From: Lota lota
Lineage: Eukaryota > Chordata > Actinopteri > Gadiformes > Lotidae
Assembly: GCA_026745465.1 (NCBI GenBank)
Contig: JACYXH010000692.1
Span: 1 to 64,000 of the forward strand
Length of the DNA: 64,000 bases
Direction: 5' to 3'
In this document: positions 1 to 9,502 of the stretch, piece by piece
How positions within the stretch are numbered: the first letter of the stretch is position 1
How the letters are laid out: each line of letters opens with the position of its first letter
Notes under the pieces: generated by a model
What the model saw: the letters and a program-made list of their open reading frames with translations, nothing else
What the model was told of the DNA's origin: nothing
Databases searched by the model: none
Position numbers and translations under genes: made by a program

Positions 1-2406
1 GTGTTTAAAAACGATGGTGCTTCACCATTTGATGCTGGTATTAAGGTCTAAACAACAATTACCAAGCTTTATTACACTTTTCCATTTAAAGTGGGAAAAA
101 AGCAACATACGACTTTTCTATGTGCGGAAAATGCTTTTCAGCAAGAGAATCAATTTTTGACCACTATGTATTTCTGAGCATAAACAAGGTTTTTTGTGTT
201 AAAAACGATGGTGCTTCACCATTTGATGTTGGTATTAGGTCTAAACAACAATTACAAGCTTTAGTGACATTTTTCCATTTAAAGTGGGAAAAAAGCAACA
301 TACCACTTTTCTATGTGCGGAAAATGCTTTTCAGAGCAAGAGAATCAATTTTTGACCACTATGTATTTCTGAGCATAAACAAGGTTTTTTGTGGTTAAAA
401 AACGATGGTGCTTCACCATTTGATGCTGGTATAAGGTCTAAACAACAATTAACAAGCTTTATTACACTTTTCCATTTAAAGTGGGAAAAAAGCAACATAC
501 CACTTTTTTATGTGCGGAAAATGCTTTTCAGAGCAAGAGAAATCAATTTTTGACCACTATGTATTTCTGAGCATAAACAATGTTTTTTGTGTTAAAAACG
601 ATGGTGCTTCACCATTTGATGTTGGTATAAGGTCTAAACAACCATTACCAAGTTTAGTGACATTTTTTCCATTTAAAGTGGGAAAAAAGCAACATACACT
701 TTTCTATGTGCGGAAAAATGCTTTTCAGCAAGAGAATCAATTTTTGACCACTATGTATTTCTGAGCATAAACAAGGTTTTTTTGTTAAAAACGATGGTGC
801 TTCACCATTTGATGCTGGTATAAGGTCTAAACAACAATTAACAAGCTTTATTACACTTTTCCATTTAAAGTGGGAAAAAAGCAACATACCACTTTTTTAT
901 GTGCGGAAAATGCTTTTCAGAGCAAGAGAAACAATTTTTGACCACTATGTATTTCTGAGCATAAACAAGGTTTTTGTGTTACAAACGATGGTGCTTCACC
1001 ATTTGATGTTGGTATAAGGTCTAAACAACAATTAACCAAGTTTAGTGACACTTTTCATTTAAAGTGGGAAAAAAGCAACATACCACTTTTTCTATGTGCG
1101 GAAAATGCTTTTCAGAGCAAGAGAATCAATTTTTGACCACTATGTATTTCTGAGCATAAACAAGGTTTTTTGTGTTAAAAAACGATGGTGCTTCACCATT
1201 TGATGTTGGTATAAGGTCTAAACAACCATTACCAAGTTTAGTGACATTTTTTCCATTTAAAGTGGGAAAAAAGCAACATACTACTTTTCTATGTGCGGAA
1301 AATGCTTTTCAGCAAGAGAATCAATTTTTGACCACTATGTATTTCTGAGCATAAACAAGGTTTTGTGTAAAAACGATGGTGCTTCACCATTTGATGTTGG
1401 TATAAGGTCTAAACAACAATTAACAAGCTTTATTACACTTTACCAATTAAAGTGGGAAAAAAGCAACATACCACTTTTTTATGTGCGGAAAATGCTTTTC
1501 AGAGGCAAGAGAAATACTTTTTGACCACAATGTGTTTCTGAGCAGAAACATGTTTTTCTGTGTTACAAACGATGGTGCTTCACCATTTGATGTTGGTATA
1601 AGGTCTAAACAACCATTACCAAGTTTAGTGACATTTTTTCATTTAAAGTGGGAAAAAAGCAACATACTACTTTTCTATGTGCGGAAAATTCTTTTCAGAG
1701 CAAGAGAATCAATTTTTGACCACTATGTATTTCTGAGCATAAACAAGGTTTTTTGTGTTAAAAACGATGGTGCTTCACCATTTGATGCTGGTAAGGTCTA
1801 AACAACAATTAACAAGCTTTATTACACTTTTCCATTTAAAGTGGGAAAAAAGCAACATACCACTTTTTTATGTGCGGAAAATGCTTTTCAGTGCAAGAGA
1901 ATCAATTTTTGACCAGTATGTATTTCTGAGCATAAACAAGGTTTTTCTGTGTTACAAACGATGGTGCTTCACCATTTGATGTTGGTATAAGGTCTAAACA
2001 ACCATTACCAAGTTTAGTGACATTTTTTCATTTAAAGTGGGAAAAAAGCAACATACTACTTTTCTATGTGCGGAAAATGCTTTTCAGAGCAAGAGAATCA
2101 ATTTTTGACCACTATGTATTTCTGAGCATAAACAAGGTTTTTTGTGTTAAAAACGATGGTGCTTCACCATTTGATGCTGGTAAGGTCTAAACAACAATTA
2201 ACAAGCTTTATTACACTTTTCCATTTAAAGTGGGAAAAAAGCAACATACCACTTTTTTATGTGCGGAAAATGCTTTTCAGAGGCAAGAGAAACACTTTTT
2301 GACCACAATGTGTTTCTGAGCATAAACATGTTTTGCTGTGTTACAAACGGTGGTGCTTCACCATTTGATGTTGGTATAAGGTCTAAACAAATAATTACCA
2401 AGTTTA

Positions 2407-5400
2407 GTGACATTTTTTCATTTAAAGTGGGAAAAAAGCAACATACTACTTTTCTATGTTTGGAAAATGCTTTTCAGAGCAAGAGAATCAATTTTTGACC
2501 ACTATGTATTTCTGAGCATAAACAATGTTTTTTGTGTTAAAAACGATGGTGCTTCACCATTTGATGGTGGTATAAGGTCTAAACAACAATTAACAAGCTT
2601 TATTACACTTTTCCATTTAAAGTGGGAAAAAAGCAACATACCACTTTTTTATGTGCGGAAAATGCTTTTCAGGGCAAGAGAATCAATTTTTGACCACTAT
2701 GTATTTCTGAGCATAAACAAGGTTTTTTGTGTTAAAAACGATGGTGCTTCACCATTTGATGTTGGTATTAGGTCAGAACAACCATTACCAAGTTTAGTGA
2801 CATTTTTCCATTTAAAGTGGGAAAAAAGCAACATACGACTTTTCTATGTGCGGAAAATGCTTTTCAGAACAAGAGAATCAATTTTTGACCACTATGTATT
2901 TCTGAGCATAAACAAGGTTTTTTGTGTTAAAAACGATGGTGCTTCACCATTTGATGCTGGTATTAGGTCTAAACAACAATTAACAAGCTTTATTACACTT
3001 TTCCATTTAAAGTGGAAAAAAAGCAACATACCACTTTTTTATGTGCGGAAAATGCTTTTCAGAGGCAAGAGAAACACTTTTTGACCACAGTGTGTTTCTG
3101 AGCATAAACATGTTTTGCTGTGTTACAAACGATGGTGCTTCACCATTTGATGTTGGTATAAGGTCTAAACAAATAATTACCAAGTTTAGTGACATTTTTT
3201 CATTTAAAGTGGGAAAAAAGCAACATACTACTTTTCTATGTGCGGAAAATGCTTTTCAGAGCAAGAGAATCAATTTTTGACCACTATGTATTTCTGAGCA
3301 TAAACAAGGTTTTTTGTGTTAAAAACGATGGTGCTTCACCATTTGATGTTGGTATTAGGTCAGAACAACCATTACCAAGTTTAGTGACATTTTTCCATTT
3401 AAAGTGGGAAAAAAGCAACATACGACTTTTCTATGTGCGAAAAATGCTTTTCAGAACAAGAGAATCAATTTTTGACCACTATGTATTTCTGAGCATAAAC
3501 AAGGTTTTTTGTGTTAAAAACGATGGTGCTTCACCATTTGATGCTGGTATAAGGTCTAAACAACAATTAACAAGCTTCATTACATTTTTCCATTTAAAGT
3601 GGGTAAAAGCAACATACCACTTTTCTATGTGCGGAAAATGCTTTTCAGAGCAAGAGAATCAATTTTTGACCACTATGTATTTCTGAGCATAAACAAGGTG
3701 CTTTGTGGTAAAAACGATGGTGCTTCACCATTTGATGCTGGTATAAGGTCTAAACAACAATTAACAAGCTTTATTACACTTTTCCAATTAAAGTGGGAAA
3801 AAAGCAACATACCACTTTTTTATGTGCGGAAAATGCTTTTCAGAGGCAAGAGAAATACTTTTTGACCACAATGTGTTTCTGAGCAGAAACATGTTTTTCT
3901 GTGTTACAAACGATGGTGCTTCACCATTTGATGTTGGTATAAGGTCTAAACAACCATTACCAAGTTTAGTGACATTTTTTCATTTAAAGTGGGAAAAAAG
4001 CAACATACTACTTTTCTATGTGCTGAAAATGCTTTTCAGAGCAAGAGAATCAATTTTTGACCACTATGTATTTCTGAGCATAAACAAGGTTTTTTGTGTT
4101 AAAAACGATGGTGCTTCACCATTTGATGCTGGTAAGGTCTAAACAACAATTAACAAGCTTTATTACACTTTTCCATTTAAAGTGGGAAAAAAGCAACATA
4201 CCACTTTTTTATGTGCGGAAAATGCTTTTCAGGGCAAGAGAATCAATTTTTGACCACTATGTATTTCTGAGCATAAACAAGGTTTTGCTGTGTTACAAAC
4301 GGTGGTGCTTCACCATTTGATGTTGGTATAAGGTCTGAACAAATAATTACCAAGTTTAGTGACATTTTTTCATTTAAAGTGGGAAAAAAGCAACATACTA
4401 CTTTTCTATGTTTGGAAAATGCTTTTCAGAGCAAGAGAATCAATTTTTGACCACTATGTATTTCTGAGCATAAACAATGTTTTTTGTGTTAAAAACGATG
4501 GTGCTTCACCATTTGATGCTGGTATAAGGTCTAAACAACAATTAACAAGCTTTATTACACTTTTCCATTTAAAGTGGGAAAAAAGCAACATACCACTTTT
4601 TTATGTGCGGAAAATGCTTTTCAGGGCAAGAGAATCAATTTTTGACCACTATGTATTTCTGAGCATAAACAAGGTTTTTTGTGTTAAAAACGATGGTGCT
4701 TCACCATTTGATGTTGGTATTAGGTCAGAACAACCATTACCAAGTTTAGTGACATTTTTCCATTTAAAGTGGGAAAAAAGCAACATACGACTTTTCTATG
4801 TGCGGAAAATGCTTTTCAGAACAAGAGAATCAATTTTTGACCACTATGTATTTCTGAGCATAAACAAGGCTTTCTGTGTTAAAAACGATGGTGCTTCACC
4901 ATTTGTTGCTGGTATTAGGTCTAAACAACAATTAACAAGCTTTATTACACTTTTCCATTTAAAGTGGGAAAAAAGCAACATACCACTTTTTTATGTGCGG
5001 AAAATGCTTTTCAGGGCAAGAGAAACACTTTTTGACCACAGTGTGTTTCTGAGCATAAACATGTTTTGCTGTGTTACAAACGATGGTGCTTCACCATTTG
5101 ATGTTGGTATAAGGTCTAAACAAATAATTACCAAGTTTAGTGACATTTTTTCATTTAAAGTGGGAAAAAAGCAACATACTACTTTTCTATGTGCGGAAAA
5201 TGCTTTTCAGAGTAAGAGAATCAATTTTTGACCACTATGTATTTCTGAGCATAAACAAGGTTTTTTGTGTTAAAAACGATGGTGCTTCACCATTTGATGT
5301 TGGTATTAGGTCAGAACAACCATTACCAAGTTTAGTGACATTTTTCCATTTAAAGTGGGAAAAAAGCAACATACGACTTTTCTATGTGCGGAAAATGCTT

Positions 5401-5510
5401 TTCAGAACAAGAGAATCAATTTTTGACCACTATGTATTTCTGAGCATAAACAAGGTTTTTTGTGTTAAAAACGATGGTGCTTCACCATTTGATGCTGGTA
5501 AGGTCTAAAC
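2407..5510. repeat. Satellite block paired with 23192-26295
   Basis: This 3.1-kb run of about 16 monomers matches 23192-26295 monomer for monomer at a constant offset of 20785-20786 bases, including class B positions and minor variants such as GGTAAGG in place of GGTATAAGG. Only scattered single differences were noticed. A weaker match at offset 20783 covers part of 1400-2000. The constant offset means the two blocks descend from one ordered run of monomers rather than from similar independent monomers. Confidence 0.8.
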
Positions 5511-6972
5511 AACAATTAACAAGCTTTATTACACTTTTCCATTTAAAGTGGGAAAAAAGCAACATACCACTTTTTTATGTGCGGAAAATGCTTTTCAGGG
5601 CAAGAGAATCAATTTTTGACCACTATGTATTTCTGAGCATAAACAAGGTTTTTTGTGTTAAAAACGACGGTGCTTCACCATTTGATGTTGGTATTAGGTC
5701 TAAACAACAATTAACAAGCTTTATTACACTTTTCCATTTAAAGTGGGAAAAAAGCAACATACCACTTTTTTATGTGCGGAAAATGCTTTTCAGAGGCAAG
5801 AGAAACACTTTTTGACCACAATGTGTTTCTGAGCATAAACATGTTTTGCTGTGTTACAAACGGTGGTGCTTCACCATTTGATGTTGGTATAAGGTCTAAA
5901 CAAATAATTACCAAGTTTAGTGACATTTTTTCATTTAAAGTGGGAAAAAAGCAACATACTACTTTTCTATGTTTGGAAAATGCTTTTCAGAGCAAGAGAA
6001 TCAATTTTTGACCACTATGTATTTCTGAGCATAAACAATGTTTTTTGTGTTAAAAACGATGGTGCTTCACCATTTGATGGTGGTATAAGGTCTAAACAAC
6101 AATTAACAAGCTTTATTACATTTTTCCATTTAAAGTGGGAAAAAAGCAACATACGACTTTTCTATGTGCGGAAAATGCTTTTCAGAACAAGAGAATCAAT
6201 TTTTGACCATATGTATTTCTGAGCATAAACAAGGTTTTTTGTGTTAAAAACGATGGTGCTTCACCATTTGATGCTGGTATTAGGTCTAAACAACAATTAA
6301 CAAGCTTTATTACACTTTTCCATTTAAAGTGGAAAAAAAGCAACATACCACTTTTTTATGTGCGGAAAATGCTTTTCAGAGGCAAGAGAAACAATTTTTG
6401 ACCACAGTGTGTTTCTGAGCATAAACATGTTTTGCTGTGTTACAAACGATGGTGCTTCACCATTTGATGTTGGTATAAGGTCTAAACAAATAATTACCAA
6501 GTTTAGTGACATTTTTTCATTTAAAGTGGGAAAAAAGCAACATACTACTTTTCTATGTGCGGAAAATGCTTTTCAGAGCAAGAGAATCAATTTTTGACCA
6601 CTATGTATTTCTGAGCATAAACAAGGTTTTTTGTGTTAAAAACGATGGTGCTTCACCATTTGATGTTGGTATTAGGTCAGAACAACCATTACCAAGTTTA
6701 GTGACATTTTTCCATTTAAAGTGGGTAAAAGCAACATACCACTTTTCTATGTGCGGAAAATGCTTTTCAGAGCAAGAGAATCAATTTTTGACCACTATGT
6801 ATTTCTGAGCATAAACAAGGTGCTTTGTGGTAAAAACGATGGTGCTTCACCATTTGATGCTGGTATAAGGTCTAAACAACAATTAACAAGCTTTATTACA
6901 CTTTACCAATTAAAGTGGGAAAAAAGCAACATACCACTTTTTTATGTGCGGAAAATGCTTTTCAGAGGCAAG

Positions 6973-6977
6973 AGAAA
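6973..6977. other. Target-site duplication, left (copy 1)
   Basis: AGAAA directly precedes the TG of the 5' LTR and is repeated at 9503-9507 directly after the CA of the 3' LTR. A 5-bp duplication fits Ty3/Gypsy integrases. The uninterrupted satellite reads GCAAGAGAAATACTTTTTG here. Confidence 0.93.
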
Positions 6978-7131
6978 TGTAACGTGACCCTCTCCGTTTC
7001 GGTCCATTTCCGCCATCTAGTGGCACCCAGCCTCCATTTCACCATGTGCTCCTTTGTTTATCCCCCGTCAATTAGCCACCACGTGCACTCCGCTCCCCAC
7101 TCCTGTCATGAATCACTAATCACCTCCTCTG

Positions 7132-7139
7132 TACTTAAG
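7132..7139 (+). promoter_or_regulatory. TATA-like box of the 5' LTR, copy 1
   Basis: TACTTAAG begins 31 bp upstream of 7163, the first base of the 11-nt segment that matches the primer-binding site. In Tf1-type self-priming the primer is the first 11 nt of the RNA, so this spacing agrees with transcription starting at 7163. The start site is inferred. Confidence 0.6.
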
Positions 7140-7164
7140 CACTGGCTCACCACAGAGCCAGTGC
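7139..7164 (+). other. LTR inverted repeat (10-bp arms)
   Basis: Arms GCACTGGCTC and GAGCCAGTGC are perfect reverse complements separated by six bases. The right arm overlaps the first two bases of the inferred primer. In RNA this hairpin would form in the U3 copy at the 3' end of the transcript. The same structure occurs in every LTR here. Confidence 0.75.
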
Positions 7165-7173
7165 TAGTTCGTA
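7163..7173 (+). other. Inferred self-primer segment, copy 1
   Basis: GCTAGTTCGTA is the exact reverse complement of TACGAACTAGC at 7510-7520, and the pairing stops at 11 nt on both sides. Self-priming by the first 11 nt of the RNA is established for Tf1 and proposed for vertebrate sushi relatives. This segment would be the RNA 5' end. Confidence 0.75.
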
Positions 7174-7509
7174 ATGTTGTATTACCTCTCATGGAACTAT
7201 GTTGACCACTCTTGTTTTGGGTCCCACTCCCGTTCTTGTTTCGTTACGGGTGCTCCCGTTCATGTTGCTGTTCCTGTTCCCGTTCCTGCTCATAGTTCCT
7301 GCCTGCCTGCCTTCCTCGTTGCCTAATGTGAAACCCGCCTGCCTACGTTTCTGCCTGCCTGACTTTTCCTTCTGTGCCTGAGAAGCCTACTGGACTACTC
7401 GCCTGCCTTGCCCTTGCCTGTACCTTGGACTAAATATATCCCCTTTTGTACCCGCACCCTGTTGGTTTCCTTGTCTTGCGTTTGGGTCCTAATCTCGTAA
7501 CCTTAACAG

Positions 7510-7520
7510 TACGAACTAGC
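7510..7520 (+). other. Primer-binding site (self-priming type), copy 1
   Basis: TACGAACTAGC starts two bases after the 5' LTR. There is no TGG of the kind that pairs with a tRNA CCA end; instead it pairs with 7163-7173 in the LTR. The reading frame starts four bases later. Confidence 0.75.
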
Positions 7521-7524
7521 CAAG

Positions 7525-8940
7525 ATGGACCCAGCAGACAGGAGACCCTCGACATGGATGCGGGGAATATTGGCTATCCTCGAGGATAATGGGCGCAACC
7601 TCCGCTCGTCCTCGGTTTCCCTCTCGGCGCCAGCCCCGGCTGCAACCGCAGCACCATTTACTTCAATTAAAGAGAATGTGAAGTACATCCAGGGGCTTTT
7701 GGCGGCTCACATCGAGCGCGACTGCCGCTCGCCCTCGGCTTCCCTCTCTCTCTTCCCCGCTTCTCCGCTGCCTTCCACACCTCGGTCCTTTTCCCTCCCG
7801 GTGTCAGCCCCCACTGCAGCCGCAGTCTCGTGGCCACCAACCCCCGCTACAGCCGTTGTCTCGTGGCCACCAGCTCCGCTGCAACAGCTGCCTCCTGGCC
7901 GCAAGCGCCGGCTACCGGTTCAGTTGAACTCCCCCGGGAAAAGGCCCAAGTCCCAGCTGCCTCCTGGCCCTGAGCGCCAGCCCCAGTTGCCTCCTAGTCT
8001 CAAGCCCCAGCAACAGCTGCCTCCTGGCCCTGAGCCCCAGCGCCAGCAGCAGTTGCCTCCTGGTCCCAAGCCCCAGCGGTCCTCTGGCCCTGACTCCCAG
8101 CCCCAGCAACAGTTTCCTCCTGGCCCTGACCCCCAGCGCCAGCCCCAGCTGCCTCCTAGTCCCAAGCCCCAGCTGTATCCTGGCCCTGAGCTCCAGCGCC
8201 AACAGCTGTTGCCTCCTGGTCCGAAACCCCAGCTGCCTCCTGGTCCTGAACCCCAGCGCCAGCAGCAGTTGTCTCCTGGTCCCGAGTCCAAGCCCCAGTT
8301 GTCTCCTGGTCCCGAGTCCAAGCCCCAGTTGTCTCCTGGTCCCGAGTCCAAGCCCCAGTTGTCTCCTGGTCCCGAGTCCAAGCCCCAGTTGTCTCCTGGT
8401 CCCGAGTCCAAGCCCCAGTTGTCTCCAGGTCCCGAGTCCAAGCCCCAGTTGTCTCCAGGTCCCGAGTCCAAGCCCCAGTTGTCTCCAGGTCCCGAGTTCC
8501 AGCCCCAGTGTCCTCCTAAGCCCCAGCAGCAGTTGCCTCCTGGCCCTGAGCCCCAGTGTCCTCCTGACCCTGAGCCCCAGCAGCTGCCTCCTAGTTCCAA
8601 GCCCCAACGGCCTCCTGGCCGCAAGCGTCGGCTACCGGTCCCACAGTTTTCCGCCGGGAAAAGGCCCTGGTCCCCTAGTCAGCTGTCTCCTCCCTTCCCA
8701 GCGCCGGCTCCTCCCCGGGTGATTGACAGCATCCCGGCGTTCTCGGCCAGACGCCTCCTGGATGTGCGTCGTCGCGGCCCACGAAACCAGTCTTCGGTAG
8801 GCTGGGAGGGCTACGGACCTGGGGAGCAAGCCTGTTTATTTTTATTTTTTTTGGAGTCGCTTCCTGGACCCCTCCTTAACCCGGGATTCCCACCGCCAGC
8901 ACCCTCCCCTGTCGTGCGTACGCCTGGAGGCGTCCGTTGA
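7525..8940 (+). CDS. Pro/Gln-rich chimeric ORF of the LTR element, copy 1 (471 aa)
   Basis: The start lies in CCAAGATGG, a strong initiation context (A at -3, G at +4), right after the primer-binding site, where sushi-group Gag begins. Residues 1-5 (MDPAD) resemble that Gag start. Residues about 115-390 are proline, glutamine and glycine rich, with LPPGPEPQ-like units and eight near-identical ten-residue LSPGPESKPQ units at 249-328. Residues about 399-440 (RRLLDVRRRG, then GWEGYGPGEQ) resemble the C-terminal chromodomain of sushi-group Pol, which normally guides integration to marked chromatin. The stop codon abuts the polypurine tract. No enzyme domain, zinc knuckle or membrane segment is seen. 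Whether the protein is made, and its role, are unknown. The frame is identical in all three copies, which reflects recent duplication rather than proof of selection. Confidence 0.6.
   Translation: MDPADRRPSTWMRGILAILEDNGRNLRSSSVSLSAPAPAATAAPFTSIKENVKYIQGLLAAHIERDCRSPSASLSLFPASPLPSTPRSFSLPVSAPTAAAVSWPPTPATAVVSWPPAPLQQLPPGRKRRLPVQLNSPGKRPKSQLPPGPERQPQLPPSLKPQQQLPPGPEPQRQQQLPPGPKPQRSSGPDSQPQQQFPPGPDPQRQPQLPPSPKPQLYPGPELQRQQLLPPGPKPQLPPGPEPQRQQQLSPGPESKPQLSPGPESKPQLSPGPESKPQLSPGPESKPQLSPGPESKPQLSPGPESKPQLSPGPESKPQLSPGPEFQPQCPPKPQQQLPPGPEPQCPPDPEPQQLPPSSKPQRPPGRKRRLPVPQFSAGKRPWSPSQLSPPFPAPAPPRVIDSIPAFSARRLLDVRRRGPRNQSSVGWEGYGPGEQACLFLFFLESLPGPLLNPGFPPPAPSPVVRTPGGVR
8269..8508 (+). repeat. 30-bp minisatellite in the ORF, copy 1
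   Basis: Eight tandem 30-bp units beginning TTGTCTCC and encoding LSPGPESKPQ (the last reads LSPGPEFQPQ). Units 1-5 carry CCTGGT and units 6-8 carry CCAGGT, which shows block-wise expansion. The period is a multiple of three, so the frame is kept. Confidence 0.95.
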
Positions 8941-8948
8941 GGGGGGGG
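8939..8948 (+). other. Polypurine tract, copy 1
   Basis: GA followed by eight G, then TAC and the TG of the 3' LTR. This is the expected plus-strand primer position for an LTR retrotransposon, and its start overlaps the ORF stop codon. Confidence 0.88.
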
Positions 8949-8951
8949 TAC

Positions 8952-9502
8952 TGTAACGTGACCCTCTCCGTTTCGGTCCATTTCCGCCATCTAGTGGCAC
9001 CCAGCCTCCATTTCACCATGTGCTCCTTTGTTTATCCCCCGTCAATTAGCCACCACGTGCACTCCGCTCCCCACTCCTGTCATGAATCACTAATCACCTC
9101 CTCTGTACTTAAGCACTGGCTCACCACAGAGCCAGTGCTAGTTCGAAATGTTGTATTACCTCTCATGGTAACTACGTCCCTGCCACTTCTTGTTTCGGGT
9201 CCCACTCCCGTTCTTGTTTCGTTACGGGTTCCGCTCCCGTTCATGTTCCCGCTCTCGTTCCTGTTCCCGTTCCTGCTCATAGTTCCTGCCTGCCTGCCTT
9301 CCTCGTTGCCTAACCTCGCCTGCCCGACCACCCGCCTGCCTACGTCCTTCTGCCTGCCTGACTCCCCGCCTGCCAACTGCCTACTGGACTACTCGCCTGC
9401 TTTGCCCTTGCCTGTACCTTGGACTAAATAAATCCCCTTTTGTACCCGCACCCTGTTGGTTTCCTTGTCTTGCGTTTGGGTCATAATCTCGTAACCTTAA
9501 CA
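8952..9502 (+). repeat. 3' LTR, copy 1
   Basis: 551 bp, TGTAACGTG to CCTTAACA. It is the same length as the 3' LTRs of copies 2 and 3 and no differences among them were noticed. Confidence 0.95.
9427..9432 (+). terminator. Polyadenylation signal in 3' LTR, copy 1
   Basis: AATAAA in GGACTAAATAAATCCCC lies about 70 bp before the LTR end. It is followed by T- and GT-rich sequence (CCCCTTTTGTACC, GTTGGTTTCCTTGTCTTG) that could act as the downstream element. Confidence 0.6.

Larger units (their letters stand above)
1..6977. repeat. 195-bp satellite array, left segment (about 36 monomers)
   Basis: Head-to-tail copies of an AT-rich monomer of about 195 bp (65 G or C in a representative copy, 33%). 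Landmarks in order are TGCGGAAAATGCTTTTCAG, TTTTTGACCACTATGTATTTC, the short palindrome ATGGTGCTTCACCAT, GGTCTAAACAA, a HindIII site in ACAAGCTTTATTAC, and CATTTAAAGTGGGAAAAAAG. Class A monomers (195 bp) continue AGCAAGAGAATCAATTTT. Class B monomers (196 bp) continue AGGCAAGAGAAACACTTTT and carry CATGTTTTGCTGTGTTAC. Monomers before about 1400 have many one-base length changes; those from about 2400 are regular. All monomers share one orientation. No gene is seen. The family was not recognised. Confidence 0.97.
6978..7508 (+). repeat. 5' LTR, copy 1
   Basis: Begins TGTAACGTGACC and ends CGTAACCTTAACA. The first part holds the inferred promoter and the second half is rich in CCTG and CCCGTTC runs. 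It is 54 bp shorter than the 5' LTRs of copies 2 and 3 and has a locally diverged stretch at about 7185-7385, while the rest matches them closely. Confidence 0.93.
6978..9502 (+). mobile_element. Non-autonomous Ty3/Gypsy (Tf1/sushi group) LTR retrotransposon, copy 1
   Basis: A 2525-bp GC-rich insert in AT-rich satellite, flanked by AGAAA repeats. The order is 5' LTR (531 bp, TG...CA), self-complementary primer-binding site, one proline- and glutamine-rich reading frame of 471 codons, polypurine tract and 3' LTR (551 bp). The protein start MDPAD and a chromodomain-like end tie it to the Tf1/sushi chromoviruses. No protease, reverse transcriptase, RNase H or integrase core is visible, so it would depend on a relative's enzymes. 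LTR ends, site duplication, primer site and polypurine tract are all in place, so it looks structurally whole for a non-autonomous element. The LTR pairs of copies 2 and 3 differ at about 6 of 551 positions, implying a young insertion. Confidence 0.9.

Noticed and set aside
4359-5231. Long open frames across satellite monomers (also 29099-29923, 46425-47264 and many others) as protein genes
   Set aside because: They follow from a 195-bp period with one stop-free frame, begin and end at fixed monomer positions, overlap each other in several frames and end at every class B monomer.
7509-7530. tRNA-primed primer-binding site
   Set aside because: No TGG-starting tRNA complement follows the LTR. 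The TGG in ATGGACC belongs to the start codon context, and the 11-nt self-complementary site explains the position better.
7912-8624. Two overlapping minus-strand open frames of about 230 codons inside the element ORF (repeated in copies 2 and 3)
   Set aside because: They are shadows of a GC-rich 30-bp periodic sequence whose period is a multiple of three. Only the plus-strand frame has the family start, position and C-terminal similarity.
8937-9431. A 164-codon open frame over the 3' LTR (and its copies)
   Set aside because: It starts in the polypurine tract and runs through the LTR's CT-rich low-complexity sequence; no domain is seen and LTRs of this group are not coding.
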